The translations under genes and the position numbers were made by a program. Under the pieces are notes generated by a model that was not told the DNA's origin, ran no database searches, and saw only the letters and a program-made list of their open reading frames with translations. A DNA stretch of 64,000 nt from an uncultured Pelagimonas sp. Lineage in GTDB: Bacteria > Pseudomonadota > Alphaproteobacteria > Rhodobacterales > Rhodobacteraceae. Of the stretch, positions 15,209 to 26,948 are shown piece after piece. Location: assembly GCF_947498515.1 (NCBI RefSeq), contig NZ_CANMKO010000003.1, positions 124,001 to 188,000 of the forward strand. Direction: 5' to 3'. Position 1 is the first letter of the stretch. Every line of letters begins with the position of its first letter.

Positions 15209-16353
15209 GTGTCGTCCAACCATCGGAGAATGTCACCCCGGTTGCCATCTAAGTCCGGGGCGGGCCCGCGGGTCGGCGGGTCAGGATTGTCAGTCATCTT
15301 GATCGGATTGCCAGCGGCGGTAAAGGCCGCCCGACCGCTTTTGTCGAGCACATCCACAACCATGTTTCGCGCAAGAAGCTGTGGATCTTTAAGCACTTCT
15401 GCCACGTTTTGAATGGGACCGGTGGGAATGCCTGCCGCCGTGAGCTTGGCGATCCAACCGGCGCGGGTGTCCCCTAATGTGATGGCCTCAATCAACCGTT
15501 TCAAAAGGCGGGCATTCTCACACCGTGCTGGGTTGGTCGAAAAACGCGGATCGTCCGACAAGGGGAGTTGCAGCGCGACGCAAAGCTTTTCGAACAGCCG
15601 GTCGTTGCCCGCCGCGATTACAAATAAGCCGTCACTGGCATGAAAGGTCTCAAACGGGGTGATGGACGGATGGCGTGCGCCCGATGGACCTGGGGCTTTG
15701 CCATTGACCGAGGTCATCGCCACCGCATGTTCCAAAAGGGCCAACTGACTGTCCAACATCGCGACATCGATTTTGCGCCCCTTGCCAAGCCGATCGCGAT
15801 CCAACAAGGCTGCCAAGACCCCCTGAGCCAAAAACATACCGGCGACGATATCCCCAATCGAGGCCCCAACCCGAACCGGGTCACGATCCTTTTCGCCAGT
15901 GATCGACATCACGCCACCGCGTGCTTGCACCACCATGTCATAGGCGGGGCGTTTGGCGTCTGGTCCTGTGTGGCCAAACCCGCTTACCGCTCCGTAAACC
16001 AACCGCGGATAGGCCGCATGCAGATCGTCCCAACCATAACCCAAACGCTCCATCACACCGGGGCGAAAGTTTTCAACCAAGACATCCGCCCGCGCCACCA
16101 ATTGCTCAAAAATCACTCGGTCATCGGCATCCTTCAAATCCAAAGCGATGGATTTTTTGCCGTGATTGATCGTGGCAAAATAGGCTGATTTCCCATCCTT
16201 AAAGGGCGGAAAGGCGCGGGTGTCATCCCCTGTACGGGGTTGTTCGACCTTGATCACCTCTGCGCCCAGATCGGCCAGTGTCATGGTGCAATAGGGTCCG
16301 GCCAACACATGGGTCAAATCCAGAATAACGAAACCTGCCAAAGGTGCGCTCAT
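15205..16353 (-). CDS. CaiB/BaiF (family III) CoA-transferase
   Basis: 382 residues from the ATG at 16353, with GGAG seven bases upstream. The sequence shows the family hallmarks: LAGPYCTMTLADLGAEVIKV at the N-terminus, a GKKSIALDL strand, VLVENFRPGVMERLG, and RPAYDMVVQA containing the catalytic Asp. Length is normal for the formyl-CoA/carnitine/mesaconyl-CoA group. It moves CoA between carboxylic acids through a glutamyl or aspartyl anhydride. The specific acid is unknown. It forms a two-gene unit with the downstream GNAT enzyme. Confidence 0.9.
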   Translation of the reverse strand: MSAPLAGFVILDLTHVLAGPYCTMTLADLGAEVIKVEQPRTGDDTRAFPPFKDGKSAYFATINHGKKSIALDLKDADDRVIFEQLVARADVLVENFRPGVMERLGYGWDDLHAAYPRLVYGAVSGFGHTGPDAKRPAYDMVVQARGGVMSITGEKDRDPVRVGASIGDIVAGMFLAQGVLAALLDRDRLGKGRKIDVAMLDSQLALLEHAVAMTSVNGKAPGPSGARHPSITPFETFHASDGLFVIAAGNDRLFEKLCVALQLPLSDDPRFSTNPARCENARLLKRLIEAITLGDTRAGWIAKLTAAGIPTGPIQNVAEVLKDPQLLARNMVVDVLDKSGRAAFTAAGNPIKMTDNPDPPTRGPAPDLDGNRGDILRWLDDT

Positions 16354-16494
16354 CACCAGTCTCCTTGCACATTCCCCCTTTTTGAATGCGCTTCACAATC
16401 GGGCCAATCAACCACCATTTGTAAAACAGGCAAAACATTGCCGCCCCTATTTCATTTCGCCTAGAAAACGTCGGGGGTGATTTGATTTGTCTGA

Positions 16495-18087
<1,593 letters not shown>

Positions 18088-18110
18088 CCCCCCCAACAAT
18101 CAAGACACGC

Positions 18111-18140
18111 GGCGCGCCTAACGGGTGCGCCGTTTTGCTT
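18111..18140 (+). terminator. guaB terminator
   Basis: GGCGCGCC pairs with GGTGCGCC (one G-T wobble) around a TAAC-containing loop and is followed by GTTTTGCTTT. It lies 24 bases after the guaB stop and may also serve the convergent gene ending at 18140. Confidence 0.75.
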
Positions 18141-18778
18141 TAATACAACTCGTCTGTGTTTGACGTCTCGATCAAAGCGTCAAGATCAGCGAGACTGTCG
18201 GCCAAAGCCCCGTGGACCTGTAACATCTCGGCAAGGCTCGGGACGTCTGATGTGTCTGGCCAGTCATCGGGCTGCCAAGCCTTCGAACGAATAAACGCCT
18301 TTGGGCAGTGGCTTAACACCCGTTCTACCCGGATCAAAACAACCAACCCGGAAGGCCGTCCATTCACAGCTAGGTCTTCCGACAATTGCGCATCTTGCAC
18401 CACGGCGGCTTTGCCGCTGATCCTTAGTGTATCGCCATGTCCGGGGATCAGAAACAAAAGCCCTACCTCGCCCGTCGCCAGTATATTCTCGATCGCATCC
18501 ATTCGGTTGTTGCCGGGACGGTCGGGCAGGGCGAGGGTATTGCGGTCCACCACTTTGACAAAGCCGCTTGGATCACCGCGTGGCGTCTGATCCAGCCCGC
18601 CATCTGCGCGTTTGGTGCTCAGGATCATCAACGGCGAGGCGGCAATAAAGCGGCCTGCCAATGGGTCAATATGGTCGATAACTTTGTTGTTGGTTACGAG
18701 TGACGGCATCTCCACAATCTGACGCAGTTGCGTGCTCGACTGAATGTGTAAGTCAACGTTTTGTTCAAAAACTGCCAT
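18140..18778 (-). CDS. PPOX-type FMN-binding flavoprotein (MSMEG_1061-like)
   Basis: 212 residues from the ATG at 18778 with AGGAG six bases upstream. The split-barrel features are PLAGRFIAASPLMILSTKRADG followed by TPRGDPSGFVKVVDRNTLAL and a RPGNNRMDAIENIL stretch. This matches the pyridoxamine-phosphate-oxidase-like proteins that bind FMN or F420 and reduce small molecules. It is not a true PdxH. Substrate unknown. Convergent with guaB and transcribed as a single gene. Confidence 0.85.
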   Translation of the reverse strand: MAVFEQNVDLHIQSSTQLRQIVEMPSLVTNNKVIDHIDPLAGRFIAASPLMILSTKRADGGLDQTPRGDPSGFVKVVDRNTLALPDRPGNNRMDAIENILATGEVGLLFLIPGHGDTLRISGKAAVVQDAQLSEDLAVNGRPSGLVVLIRVERVLSHCPKAFIRSKAWQPDDWPDTSDVPSLAEMLQVHGALADSLADLDALIETSNTDELY

Positions 18779-18818
18779 GTCAAACTCCTAAAAGTGTAAT
18801 TCTAACACGATTTAGGAA

Positions 18819-20183
18819 TTATTCCGAGAGGCCGCCGGCCTGCCATCTTTTTTGAAAGAGACGCCAATGGAATAGTGGAAATTTCACCAACTCTTCGCCC
18901 AAAAATAGGGCGAAAACCCAAGTTACAGACAGGTCCCAGTACAGGATGAACAGCGCAGTCAATGGAATGCGGAACAACCATTGTGATGACAAGAAAATGT
19001 TCATCACATAGACCGTATCGCCGCCAGCGCGCAGGGTGTTGCCGCAGATGGCATTGGACCCTTTGGGAAAGGGAAGCAGTAACAGCACCGGTAGAAAGCT
19101 CCACAACGCGGCGCGTGTTTCTTCTTGGAGTTCGGCATAGATCCAACCCGAGGCCAGGCACACGCCCAAATAGGTAAGAGAGACAATTCCACTTGCGGCA
19201 AAAGACACACGCCACGCGCGACTTAGGAAAATATCCAAATCCCCAGGCGAGGTATGGCGGCCCAAAAGCTGTGCCACAATGATGCCAGTTGCCTGAGCCC
19301 AGGCGATGGAAAAGACCCCAGCCATATGAATCCAAGGCATGATCACCGTCATCGCGGCAAAGGCGTTGACGCTCATTTTGGCAAAGAGAAAAGAACAGAC
19401 CGAGTTTGTGACTGTGACGCTCGAAAACGTCGCTGCAATCGGGAGAGCAAAGCGCATGTGGCGGCGGGTGGCTTCGACAAAACTGTCGTTGCGCCAACCA
19501 ACCACATCTAGATAAGCCCCGGTTTTTGACCAAAACCGTTGCGCCAGAAAGGCAACGCGCGCCAAAGATCCCGCCGCAGTGCCAAGCGCGGCCCCGGTCA
19601 CCCCCAAAGCGGGCATTCCATATAATCCATGGATCAACACGATGCTAACGCACACATTAATCGGGATCGAAATAAGCTGGCTGTAAAAGGCCATTTTGGT
19701 TTCGCCGGTCCCATTAAAATGGCTGGTAAAAGCGTGGCCAAAGGCTTCAAACACCACCATCCATAAGAACACCATCAAGTATGATTGCGCCTGTTGTGCG
19801 ATCCATGGGGTATGGGCAAACGTGTTTAGAATAAAGTCGCCAAAGACCAATACCAGGGCAATCCCAGCCAACGCGAGAAAAAGGTTGATCAACAACCCGA
19901 CGTAAAACCCTGTTTTCAGAGGAACCTTTTCTCCCGATCCAAAGGCTTGAGCGATGCGGATTTGGCTGGCGGTGGAAAAGGCAAATTGAAAGCCGAGCAA
20001 AAGCCCGCCGATTGCCCCGGCAAGCCCCATGGCCGCGAGGGCTTTTTCACCCAAAGGCGCGACAAGAAAGGCGTCAATGGCAATCACCCCGTGAACCATC
20101 ACCGCCTTTAGTCCCAAGGGCCAAGCGAGCGTAAAAATCTGGGCACGGGACGGGGGCGGCGCAGAGGCCGTTTGCTCGGACAT
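18819..20183 (-). CDS. MATE-family efflux transporter
   Basis: 454 residues with about 12 hydrophobic segments in two halves. Typical MATE sequence: LAWPLGLKAVMVHGVIAID at the start, LGEKALAAMGLAG, and in the second half FAAMTVIMPWIHMAGVFSIA with AQLLGRH. It should export cationic drugs or metabolites in exchange for Na+ or H+. The ATG at 20183 has only a weak ribosome binding site. It is divergent from the cytosine methyltransferase, with a 150-base shared promoter region. Confidence 0.93.
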   Translation of the reverse strand: MSEQTASAPPPSRAQIFTLAWPLGLKAVMVHGVIAIDAFLVAPLGEKALAAMGLAGAIGGLLLGFQFAFSTASQIRIAQAFGSGEKVPLKTGFYVGLLINLFLALAGIALVLVFGDFILNTFAHTPWIAQQAQSYLMVFLWMVVFEAFGHAFTSHFNGTGETKMAFYSQLISIPINVCVSIVLIHGLYGMPALGVTGAALGTAAGSLARVAFLAQRFWSKTGAYLDVVGWRNDSFVEATRRHMRFALPIAATFSSVTVTNSVCSFLFAKMSVNAFAAMTVIMPWIHMAGVFSIAWAQATGIIVAQLLGRHTSPGDLDIFLSRAWRVSFAASGIVSLTYLGVCLASGWIYAELQEETRAALWSFLPVLLLLPFPKGSNAICGNTLRAGGDTVYVMNIFLSSQWLFRIPLTALFILYWDLSVTWVFALFLGEELVKFPLFHWRLFQKRWQAGGLSE

Positions 20184-20332
20184 GGGGGCTCACTTTGATG
20201 ATTTAACAAAAAATGACAAATTTACCCGAGAAAGTCCATGTGGAATATCGATTTTTCCCGTCGACCTAGGGTTACGATACGTTCTTGCTCCGTTCTGATC
20301 CGCATGGTCTAAGAGGGCAAAAGGAGAGGCAG

Positions 20333-21466
20333 TTGCGCAGATTCTACGAGTTCTTTGCAGGAGGCGGCATGGCGCGCGCTGGTCTTGGGACCGGCTGGAC
20401 GTGTTTGTTGGCCAATGACTTTGATGCAAAGAAAGGGGCGTCTTATGCGCGAAACTGGGGTGCGGAGCATCTCATTGTCGATGATATACGCAACCTTGGG
20501 CCGGATGATATGCCGGGTCAGCCCGACCTGATCTGGGGCAGTTTCCCTTGTCAGGACCTGTCATTGGCGGGGATGGGCGGTGGCCTAAAGGGCGCGCGAT
20601 CGGGCACATTTTGGCCCTTTGTGCATCATATCCAGACTTTGAGGGATGAAAACCGCGCTCCAGCGGTGATTGCGCTGGAAAATGTCTTGGGAACGCTGAC
20701 CTCTCACAAGGGCAAGGATTTTACCGCCATCTGCCGGGCGTTGCGCGACTTGGGCTATCGTTTTGGGGCCTTGGTTATGGATGCGGCGCTTTTTGTGCCG
20801 CAATCACGTCCGCGGCTCATCATCGTGGCGATGCGCAATGATTTGCCCTTGCCAAAGGGGGTTACGGCCACGGCTCCACAGGAGCCATGGCACAATAAGG
20901 CCCTTTGCAACGCTTATGACGCTTTGCCGAAAGCTGTTCAAAAACACTGGCAATGGTGGGACATGCCGCAGCCACCGCAACGGGTTTTGCGGTTTGCTGA
21001 TTTGGTTGAGGATCAGCCCAAGTCAACCAAATGGCACAACAAATCCGAGACCCGCACGCTTTTGTCGATGATGTCGGAGGTCAATCTTGCCAAGGTTGAA
21101 ACCGCTAAGGCATCGGGTGTGCGTATGGTGGGGACCATCTACAAACGCACCCGCGTTGAACATGGGATCAAGGTACAACGCGCCGAAATTCGTTTTGATG
21201 AAATTGCTGGATGTTTGCGAACCCCGGCAGGCGGGTCATCGCGTCAACTTATTATGGTCGTCGAAAACGACAGCATCCGCTCGCGTCTCATCTCGACTCG
21301 TGAAACCGCGCGGTTGATGGGCCTTCCGGAAACCTTTCAGCTGCCTGAGCGGTACAATGAGGCCTATCATCTTACCGGTGACGGCGTTGCTGTGCCGGTC
21401 GTTCGCCACCTGACCAAGCATCTTTTTGAACAGATAATCCCGGCGACGCAGGGCCAGACCGCATGA
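20333..21466 (+). CDS. DNA (cytosine-5) methyltransferase, candidate restriction-modification
   Basis: 377 residues from a TTG at 20333 with AGGAG upstream; an earlier in-frame ATG at 20285 lacks support. Motif I is FYEFFAGGGMARAGLG, motif IV is GSFPCQDLS with catalytic Cys73, motif VI is ALENVLG, motif VIII is QSRPRLIIVA, and the late motifs are in ETARLMGLPETF and GDGVAVPVVRHL. All the expected motifs are present. The next gene starts in an ATGA overlap and looks like a nuclease, so the pair is likely a type II restriction-modification system. Recognition sequence unknown. Confidence 0.93.
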   Translation: MRRFYEFFAGGGMARAGLGTGWTCLLANDFDAKKGASYARNWGAEHLIVDDIRNLGPDDMPGQPDLIWGSFPCQDLSLAGMGGGLKGARSGTFWPFVHHIQTLRDENRAPAVIALENVLGTLTSHKGKDFTAICRALRDLGYRFGALVMDAALFVPQSRPRLIIVAMRNDLPLPKGVTATAPQEPWHNKALCNAYDALPKAVQKHWQWWDMPQPPQRVLRFADLVEDQPKSTKWHNKSETRTLLSMMSEVNLAKVETAKASGVRMVGTIYKRTRVEHGIKVQRAEIRFDEIAGCLRTPAGGSSRQLIMVVENDSIRSRLISTRETARLMGLPETFQLPERYNEAYHLTGDGVAVPVVRHLTKHLFEQIIPATQGQTA

Positions 21467-22320
21467 GCGAAATTCCCTGCGAGAAAAACGCCGAGCTGCG
21501 GCTCAAAATCGTTGAATTTGCCGAGGTCCTAAAGCGTGAGGCGCATTTGCTTGGTGATCATGGGTTGGACGAGCAGGATTTTTACCAATCCGGCCTGTTT
21601 CGCGGGGCCATTGAGCGTATTCGTGGTCAGTATTCCGCCTCGATGAAGGAAAAGCGTGGCTTCGTGGCCCAGGTTTTGGACCACATGCGGTTTGGCGGTT
21701 TCATCAAGGATTGGGCCAGCGCCGGAGAGGCGAACCGACATGATTACGCGGTGACGCTCAACAATGATCGCACCGCGATTATTGAGCTCAAGGGTTGTTT
21801 GGACGGTAACAATACCAATATTTTCGAACGCCCGCCCCATGCGGATGAGTTTGTGATTTGGTCAGTCTGTTCCAATCCGGGGGCCGATCCGCGCCACAAT
21901 GTCTGGTCCGGTATTCACACCCGGTTGAGCGCCGAGATGATTGATCGCAATCAACGGATCGACGGGTTGGTGGTCTGGGATTGGATCTGTGGCACGGCGG
22001 CGCGACCCTGTCCGAAATTGTCCCTTTCCCCCGATCGCCTCACAGAGGTCGGGCATTACCGTTTGCCGCCGCCATGTATCTATTTGTTTCCGGCGACGGT
22101 TCCCAGTCCGCGCAATAATTCGCGCCCCCGTCTGAACCAACTTGAGGATGTGGGTATACTTGAGGCGATGAATGCCTGTTTCGGCGGTCAGGCCGACGAG
22201 GTGCATCAGGTTGAGATCGAAGTCGCGCATCAAGGGGCCGATACCGTGCGCAAAACGACCATTCGGCGCGGCTTGGATGTATTGAAGCAATCAGATTTGA
22301 CACCGATCCGCCGCGCCTAA
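21463..22320 (+). CDS. Putative type II restriction endonuclease, PD-(D/E)XK type
   Basis: 285 residues, start overlapping the methyltransferase stop. A likely catalytic core is Asp94 in HDYAVTLNNDRTAIIELKG, then Glu108-Leu-Lys110, preceded by a helix with Glu51. This spacing fits the PD-(D/E)XK fold. The next strand, GCLDGNNTNIFERP, and a VWDWICGT strand would complete the core. I do not recognise a named family. Role inferred from the motif plus tight coupling to the methyltransferase. Confidence 0.7.
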   Translation: MSEIPCEKNAELRLKIVEFAEVLKREAHLLGDHGLDEQDFYQSGLFRGAIERIRGQYSASMKEKRGFVAQVLDHMRFGGFIKDWASAGEANRHDYAVTLNNDRTAIIELKGCLDGNNTNIFERPPHADEFVIWSVCSNPGADPRHNVWSGIHTRLSAEMIDRNQRIDGLVVWDWICGTAARPCPKLSLSPDRLTEVGHYRLPPPCIYLFPATVPSPRNNSRPRLNQLEDVGILEAMNACFGGQADEVHQVEIEVAHQGADTVRKTTIRRGLDVLKQSDLTPIRRA

Positions 22321-22625
22321 CCGGGCGCTTATGCAAGGGTTGTTTAACGGCTTTAACGGATTGTCGACACCGGTTAACCAGGACAATAGGATCATTCCCG
22401 CGCCACTTGCGGATCGCGATCTGAAACGGCACAGCGGTCATTGACCGAAAAAGGGACGGGATTGGCACCCCGCAACCGATCCGCAATTGGCGGCCGCCAT
22501 ATTAGCCCAGAAGTAAATCGGTTTTTGCTGCCCGGCCCACGGTCGTTGGTGGCCAAAATCGCTTTGCGCTTGCTCCTGTGGCGTTGGCTCGCATATGGCG
22601 GGGGAACGCAATTCATGAGGTCCCC
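22321..22625. other. Gene-free spacer before the rsmB-like gene
   Basis: About 305 bases. No reading frame with normal composition is seen. It includes AT-rich GTTTAACGG/TTTAACGG direct words near 22340 and presumably the promoter of the downstream methyltransferase. No hairpin terminator is obvious after the nuclease gene. Confidence 0.5.
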
Positions 22626-23777
22626 ATGACACCCGCCGCCCGCCTGCAAGCCGCCGCTGACATTCTTGATCGTATTGGTGAAGGCGTCGCCGCCGAAAAA
22701 GCGCTGACCAATTGGGCGCGCAACTCGCGTTTTGCCGGAAGCAAGGACCGCCGAGCGGTGCGCGATCATGTCTTTGACTGTCTGCGCAAATGGCGCAGTA
22801 CAGCGGCTTTGGGCGGCGCAGAGACAGGACGGGCCCGCATTCTTGGGTTGTTGCGCGAAACCGGGGCGGATGTAGAGGCGATGTTTGCCGGACAAGGCCA
22901 TGGACCGGCCCCTCTGTCGGAGGCAGAGCAACAATCCGAGCGCCAACCGGAGGGGTTTGAAGCCTGGGATTTGCCTGATTGGTTGGGGGACGTTTTTCAA
23001 GACGGTTTGGGACCCGAGGCCGAGGCAACTGCTCATGCGCTCCGCAATCGCGCTCCGGTGTTTTTGCGCGTTAACACGTTGAAAGCGGATCGAGAAACGG
23101 CTCAACGCCTGTTAGCGGAAGAGGGTATTGAAACGGCTCCCCATGATCTATCTCCGACTTGCTTGCTGGTCACCGACGGCGCGCGCAAGGTGGCCCAATC
23201 GCAAGCTTACCTCACGGGGCAGGTTGAGCTTCAGGACGCCGCCTCTCAGGCGGTGGTCGATATGCTGCCCTTGGAACCCGGCTTGCGGGTTTTGGACTAT
23301 TGCGCGGGCGGAGGCGGCAAGAGCCTGGCGATGGCGGCCCAAATGGCCGGAAAAATCGACGCTCATGATGCCGATCCGCGACGAATGAAGGATTTGCCAG
23401 CACGCGCTACGCGGGCCGGGGCGCTGGTCACCCCAATCACCAAGCCAAACGGGCCTTATGATTTGGTCCTTTGTGATGTTCCTTGTTCTGGGTCCGGTGC
23501 ATGGCGTCGGTCGCCAGAGGGGAAATGGCGGTTTTCACCGTCTGATTTGCAAGATTTGGTGTCTGTGCAGAGCGAAATTTTGGATACAACTCAGACGCTT
23601 GTCGGGCCCGTTGGCAAGCTGGCTTATGCGACGTGTTCGGTGATCCCGGCGGAAAACTCTGATCAAGTCGCTGCATTCCTAACACGCCATGGTGAATGGT
23701 CTCTCCTCACGTCGCGGCAATTCTTGCCAAGTGACGGCGGAGATGGGTTTTTCTGCGCGGTTTTCGAAAAGAGTTGA
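22626..23777 (+). CDS. RsmB-like rRNA (cytosine-5) methyltransferase
   Basis: 383 residues from the ATG at 22626 with GAGG upstream. The N-terminal NusB-like helical domain covers about residues 1-150. The Rossmann domain has SAM motif LDYCAGGGGKSLAMAA, motif IV DVPCSGSG with Cys287 and motif VI YATCSVIPAEN with nucleophile Cys337. Both cysteines are present, as in the RsmB/Nop2 family. It methylates a cytosine in 16S rRNA or another RNA. Relationship to authentic RsmB is probable but paralogues exist in this group. Confidence 0.9.
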   Translation: MTPAARLQAAADILDRIGEGVAAEKALTNWARNSRFAGSKDRRAVRDHVFDCLRKWRSTAALGGAETGRARILGLLRETGADVEAMFAGQGHGPAPLSEAEQQSERQPEGFEAWDLPDWLGDVFQDGLGPEAEATAHALRNRAPVFLRVNTLKADRETAQRLLAEEGIETAPHDLSPTCLLVTDGARKVAQSQAYLTGQVELQDAASQAVVDMLPLEPGLRVLDYCAGGGGKSLAMAAQMAGKIDAHDADPRRMKDLPARATRAGALVTPITKPNGPYDLVLCDVPCSGSGAWRRSPEGKWRFSPSDLQDLVSVQSEILDTTQTLVGPVGKLAYATCSVIPAENSDQVAAFLTRHGEWSLLTSRQFLPSDGGDGFFCAVFEKS

Positions 23778-23884
23778 GTTTATTTCTCATGCTACCTATG
23801 GTTGTTTTGTGGTGAGGGTTAACCGGTAATTAACGACGAGGGGATGTTATCCCTGTGAACGAATCGGCGGATAGGGGCTGAAAT

Positions 23885-26182
23885 TTGGCTATTGCAGCTC
23901 AGAATGACGGGCATCGTCCCTTTATGGTTACTCCGCGCGGCGGCAGCTTGTTGCTGGCAACACTTGCGGTGTTTTGCGTTCTCTGTGTTTTATTCATGTC
24001 ACTTCCACCGGCCTTTAACGCCGCCCTACTGGCTGGGGCGGGCGCACTTGGGGCCATGTCAATTGGGTGGTTTTGTTATGATTTGCTGCGACGGGCCCGC
24101 AAAACACGGCAAGTGAACATGCTGATCGAACTGGTTGAAGAGGAACCGGTTTTTTGTTTTGTCTGTGATCTCGAGGGCAATCTCAAACACGCTAATTTCT
24201 CGGCGCGCGAACGGTTTACAACCGATATTGGGGCGCCTTTGGCGGATGTTCTGCGCGATGTATTTGCCAGCTCCGAAGGTGTTGTGTACCGGCTTTACCA
24301 CAAGGTGCAGGCCAATGGGGCTGCCACCGAAGACATCACGAGCCATTCTGAAGGCTTTCGCATTCACGTGCGCAGTGTGCCTCCGGGGCTCGTATTGTGG
24401 CGCCTTGAGCCTGATGCAGCCCATGGCAGCCAGCAGGCGCGCGGGGACGCCGCGGTTATGACACTAGGCCGCAACGGGGCCGTTTTGTTCATGAATGCGC
24501 CTGCTCGGGAGCTGATGGGGCACCGGGCTAAGCGCTTGGATGATGTTTTTGAGGATTTGCCGCTACGTCCAGGCGGCGTCCATGAAATGAAAACCGAGAC
24601 AGGTACCAAACGGGTGTTGGTCCAATGTCTTGAGGCCGGTGCGGGGCGGATGGAATTGACCCTTTCGCCTATCGTAGAAGAAGAAGAGCGTTCCGATAAT
24701 GCAGGGAGCTTTGACAGCTTGCCGGTGCCTCTCATCAAGGTTGCGCCGGATGGCAAAGTTCTACGCGCCAATCCCGAAGCCCGCCGTATGCTGGACCTCG
24801 GACAAGGTGAACCCGGCAACTTGACGGAATACATGGAAGGGTTGGGGCGTGCGCTGACCGACTGGTTGCAGGAAGCCGCCTCAGGAAAGGGGCTCCATCG
24901 CTCGGAATTCCTCCGCCTTACGCGGGCTGACCAAGAAGTCTTTGTACAGGTCACATTGAACCGTGTTGTTGAAGATGGTGAACCGGTTTTGGTCGCGGTT
25001 CTTAACGATGCAACCGAGCTCAAAACACTCGAAGCACAATTCGTGCAAAGTCAGAAAATGCAGGCGATTGGCCAATTGGCGGGCGGTGTTGCCCATGATT
25101 TCAATAACTTACTGACTGCGATTTCCGGCCATTGTGACCTGCTGTTGTTACGTCATGATCAGGGTGACCCTGACTATGGCGACTTGGTTCAGATCAATCA
25201 AAACGCCAATCGTGCTGCGGCACTGGTTGGCCAGCTTTTGGCTTTTTCTCGTAAGCAAACCATGCAACCTGAAATTTTGGATTTGCGGGACACGCTGTCT
25301 GATCTGGCGCATTTGCTCAACCGTTTGGTGGGAGAGAAAGTTCAGCTGAACCTGCATCATGATCCGGTTTTGCCAGCGGTACGTGGGGATCGTCGTCAGC
25401 TTGAGCAGGTGATGATGAACCTTGTTGTTAACGCCCGTGATGCGATGGTTGACGGAGGCGAAATCGCCATTGAAACTGAGCGCCGCGTTTTGCGTGAACC
25501 GCTGCAACGTGATCGCGCAGTTGTGCCACCCGGCACCTATGTGTCGGTGCGCGTCAATGATGCAGGGTCGGGTATCCCGCAGGACAAACTCCAGAAAGTG
25601 TTTGAACCGTTTTTCACAACCAAACGCACCGGTGAAGGTACCGGGCTTGGGCTGTCGACGGTTTACGGTATCGTCAAACAGACCGGTGGCTATATTTTTG
25701 TTGATAGTGTGGTGGGGCAGGGCACGTGTTTTACCCTGTTGTTCCCAGCTCACGAAGCCGGAATTGAGGTTGCGCCTCAACCCAAGAAGGAAGAGGCCAA
25801 AAAGCTTCCGCAAAAAGGATCCGGTGTTGTTCTTTTGGTCGAAGACGAAGCCCCGGTACGGGCCTTTGCTGCCCGTGCTTTGCGACTGCGCGGTTATACG
25901 GTCATTGAGGCCGAGACCGCAGAAGAGGCGCTGAAACTCCTGGAAGATGAATCGCTGGCCGTGGATGTCTTTGTGACCGATGTTGTGATGCCGGGCATGG
26001 ATGGGCCGACATGGGTCCGAATTGCTCTGAATGATCGTCCGGAAACTCGGGTGGTGTTTGTGTCGGGATACGCTGAAGATGCGTTTGGAGAAGGCAGCCA
26101 GGAAATTCCAAACTCGGTTTTCCTGCCCAAACCCTTTTCATTGTCCGAGTTGACGGAAACCGTTCACGACCAGTTTCATTAA
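23885..26182 (+). CDS. cckA: Hybrid histidine kinase CckA
   Basis: 765 residues from a TTG at 23885. Two membrane spans at about residues 20-42 and 45-68, then PAS-like regions (about 80-180, 190-260 and 275-380). The phosphorylated His is His404 in [17 protein letters not shown]. The ATPase domain shows [18 protein letters not shown] and [16 protein letters not shown]-terminal receiver has phospho-acceptor Asp699 in [11 protein letters not shown] and Lys in PKPFS. The order matches CckA, which with ChpT controls CtrA in Alphaproteobacteria. Its place upstream of recA fits the arrangement I recall in Rhodobacterales. Confidence 0.95.
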   Translation: MAIAAQNDGHRPFMVTPRGGSLLLATLAVFCVLCVLFMSLPPAFNAALLAGAGALGAMSIGWFCYDLLRRARKTRQVNMLIELVEEEPVFCFVCDLEGNLKHANFSARERFTTDIGAPLADVLRDVFASSEGVVYRLYHKVQANGAATEDITSHSEGFRIHVRSVPPGLVLWRLEPDAAHGSQQARGDAAVMTLGRNGAVLFMNAPARELMGHRAKRLDDVFEDLPLRPGGVHEMKTETGTKRVLVQCLEAGAGRMELTLSPIVEEEERSDNAGSFDSLPVPLIKVAPDGKVLRANPEARRMLDLGQGEPGNLTEYMEGLGRALTDWLQEAASGKGLHRSEFLRLTRADQEVFVQVTLNRVVEDGEPVLVAVLNDATELKTLEAQFVQSQKMQAIGQLAGGVAHDFNNLLTAISGHCDLLLLRHDQGDPDYGDLVQINQNANRAAALVGQLLAFSRKQTMQPEILDLRDTLSDLAHLLNRLVGEKVQLNLHHDPVLPAVRGDRRQLEQVMMNLVVNARDAMVDGGEIAIETERRVLREPLQRDRAVVPPGTYVSVRVNDAGSGIPQDKLQKVFEPFFTTKRTGEGTGLGLSTVYGIVKQTGGYIFVDSVVGQGTCFTLLFPAHEAGIEVAPQPKKEEAKKLPQKGSGVVLLVEDEAPVRAFAARALRLRGYTVIEAETAEEALKLLEDESLAVDVFVTDVVMPGMDGPTWVRIALNDRPETRVVFVSGYAEDAFGEGSQEIPNSVFLPKPFSLSELTETVHDQFH

Positions 26183-26776
26183 TTAGGTTGCACGCTCCCA
26201 AACAGAGAAATCCTCGGCGCATTTACGGCGAACCTTCGCCTCGGTTTCCTCGCACAGGCCCAAGTCACGCTGCGGTGAGACATTGGTGCGCGGCAATTCC
26301 AAGGCAACTCCAAGCCGATCTTCGAGAAAACCGATCAGCCCAGCTTGGTTTTCATATTTGAACAAATGGGTAACAGATACGCCATTGGGGCGGGGTTCGA
26401 TGAACTTGGATTGACTGCCGACATTGGCAAATGGTGGGCGGTCGCCCTTGGCATATGCGTCACAGAATTCGTCGAAACTAATCCCTTTGGTCGAGGTCGG
26501 GCGTCCATCTAGAAAGGGGCGTTGGCGGTAGCGATACCAAGAGCCGAGCCAGCTAATCGGTTCGCGGATCACGGCCAGCAACTCCATGTTCTCGGCACCG
26601 ACTTTTTCAAACATTGGACGAAAGAATCGATTGTAGCGGTAAACGGGGGCGTGTTTGAGTTCGGGCGGATCGTTGACAACCATCGATGCGATCGGAGTTA
26701 GCGCCGCCTCATAAGCCGAAGTCCCCGTCTTGGGGACCGCTAAGAACACCAATTTTTGCTTCCAGAACACCAACAT
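26183..26776 (-). CDS. Sulfotransferase-like protein
   Basis: 197 residues from the ATG at 26776; an in-frame ATG at 26815 would add 13 residues. Near the N-terminus, FLAVPKTGTSA is the PAPS 5'-phosphosulfate-binding loop. IREPISWLGSWYRYR matches the second (3'-phosphate) motif. It likely moves sulfate from PAPS to a carbohydrate or other acceptor. Tail-to-tail with cckA without any spacer. Acceptor unknown. Confidence 0.8.
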   Translation of the reverse strand: MLVFWKQKLVFLAVPKTGTSAYEAALTPIASMVVNDPPELKHAPVYRYNRFFRPMFEKVGAENMELLAVIREPISWLGSWYRYRQRPFLDGRPTSTKGISFDEFCDAYAKGDRPPFANVGSQSKFIEPRPNGVSVTHLFKYENQAGLIGFLEDRLGVALELPRTNVSPQRDLGLCEETEAKVRRKCAEDFSVWERAT

Positions 26777-26854
26777 CGCCAATCGCCCCTGTTTTCCTAA
26801 CTTTCCTTTAACCATCCTGCGCCAACCTGTGAAAGGAAAGATTTTACTTGCAGT

Positions 26855-26869
26855 GTTCTCGTTTTGATC
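26855..26869 (+). promoter_or_regulatory. LexA box, GTTC-N7-GATC type
   Basis: Exact match to the GTTCN7GATC operator described for Rhodobacter sphaeroides LexA. It stands 80 bases upstream of the recA ATG. Confidence 0.75.
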
Positions 26870-26882
26870 TCATTAAGGTTAA

Positions 26883-26897
26883 GAACAATATGAGAAC
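26883..26897 (+). promoter_or_regulatory. LexA box, GAAC-N7-GAAC type
   Basis: Exact GAACN7GAAC, the reverse of the general alphaproteobacterial GTTCN7GTTC operator, 13 bases downstream of the first box and close to the recA start. Confidence 0.8.
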
Positions 26898-26948
26898 AAA
26901 ACAGCCAATTGCCGCGCCACGCGGCCTATGGGATAAGGGTTGGAACAA

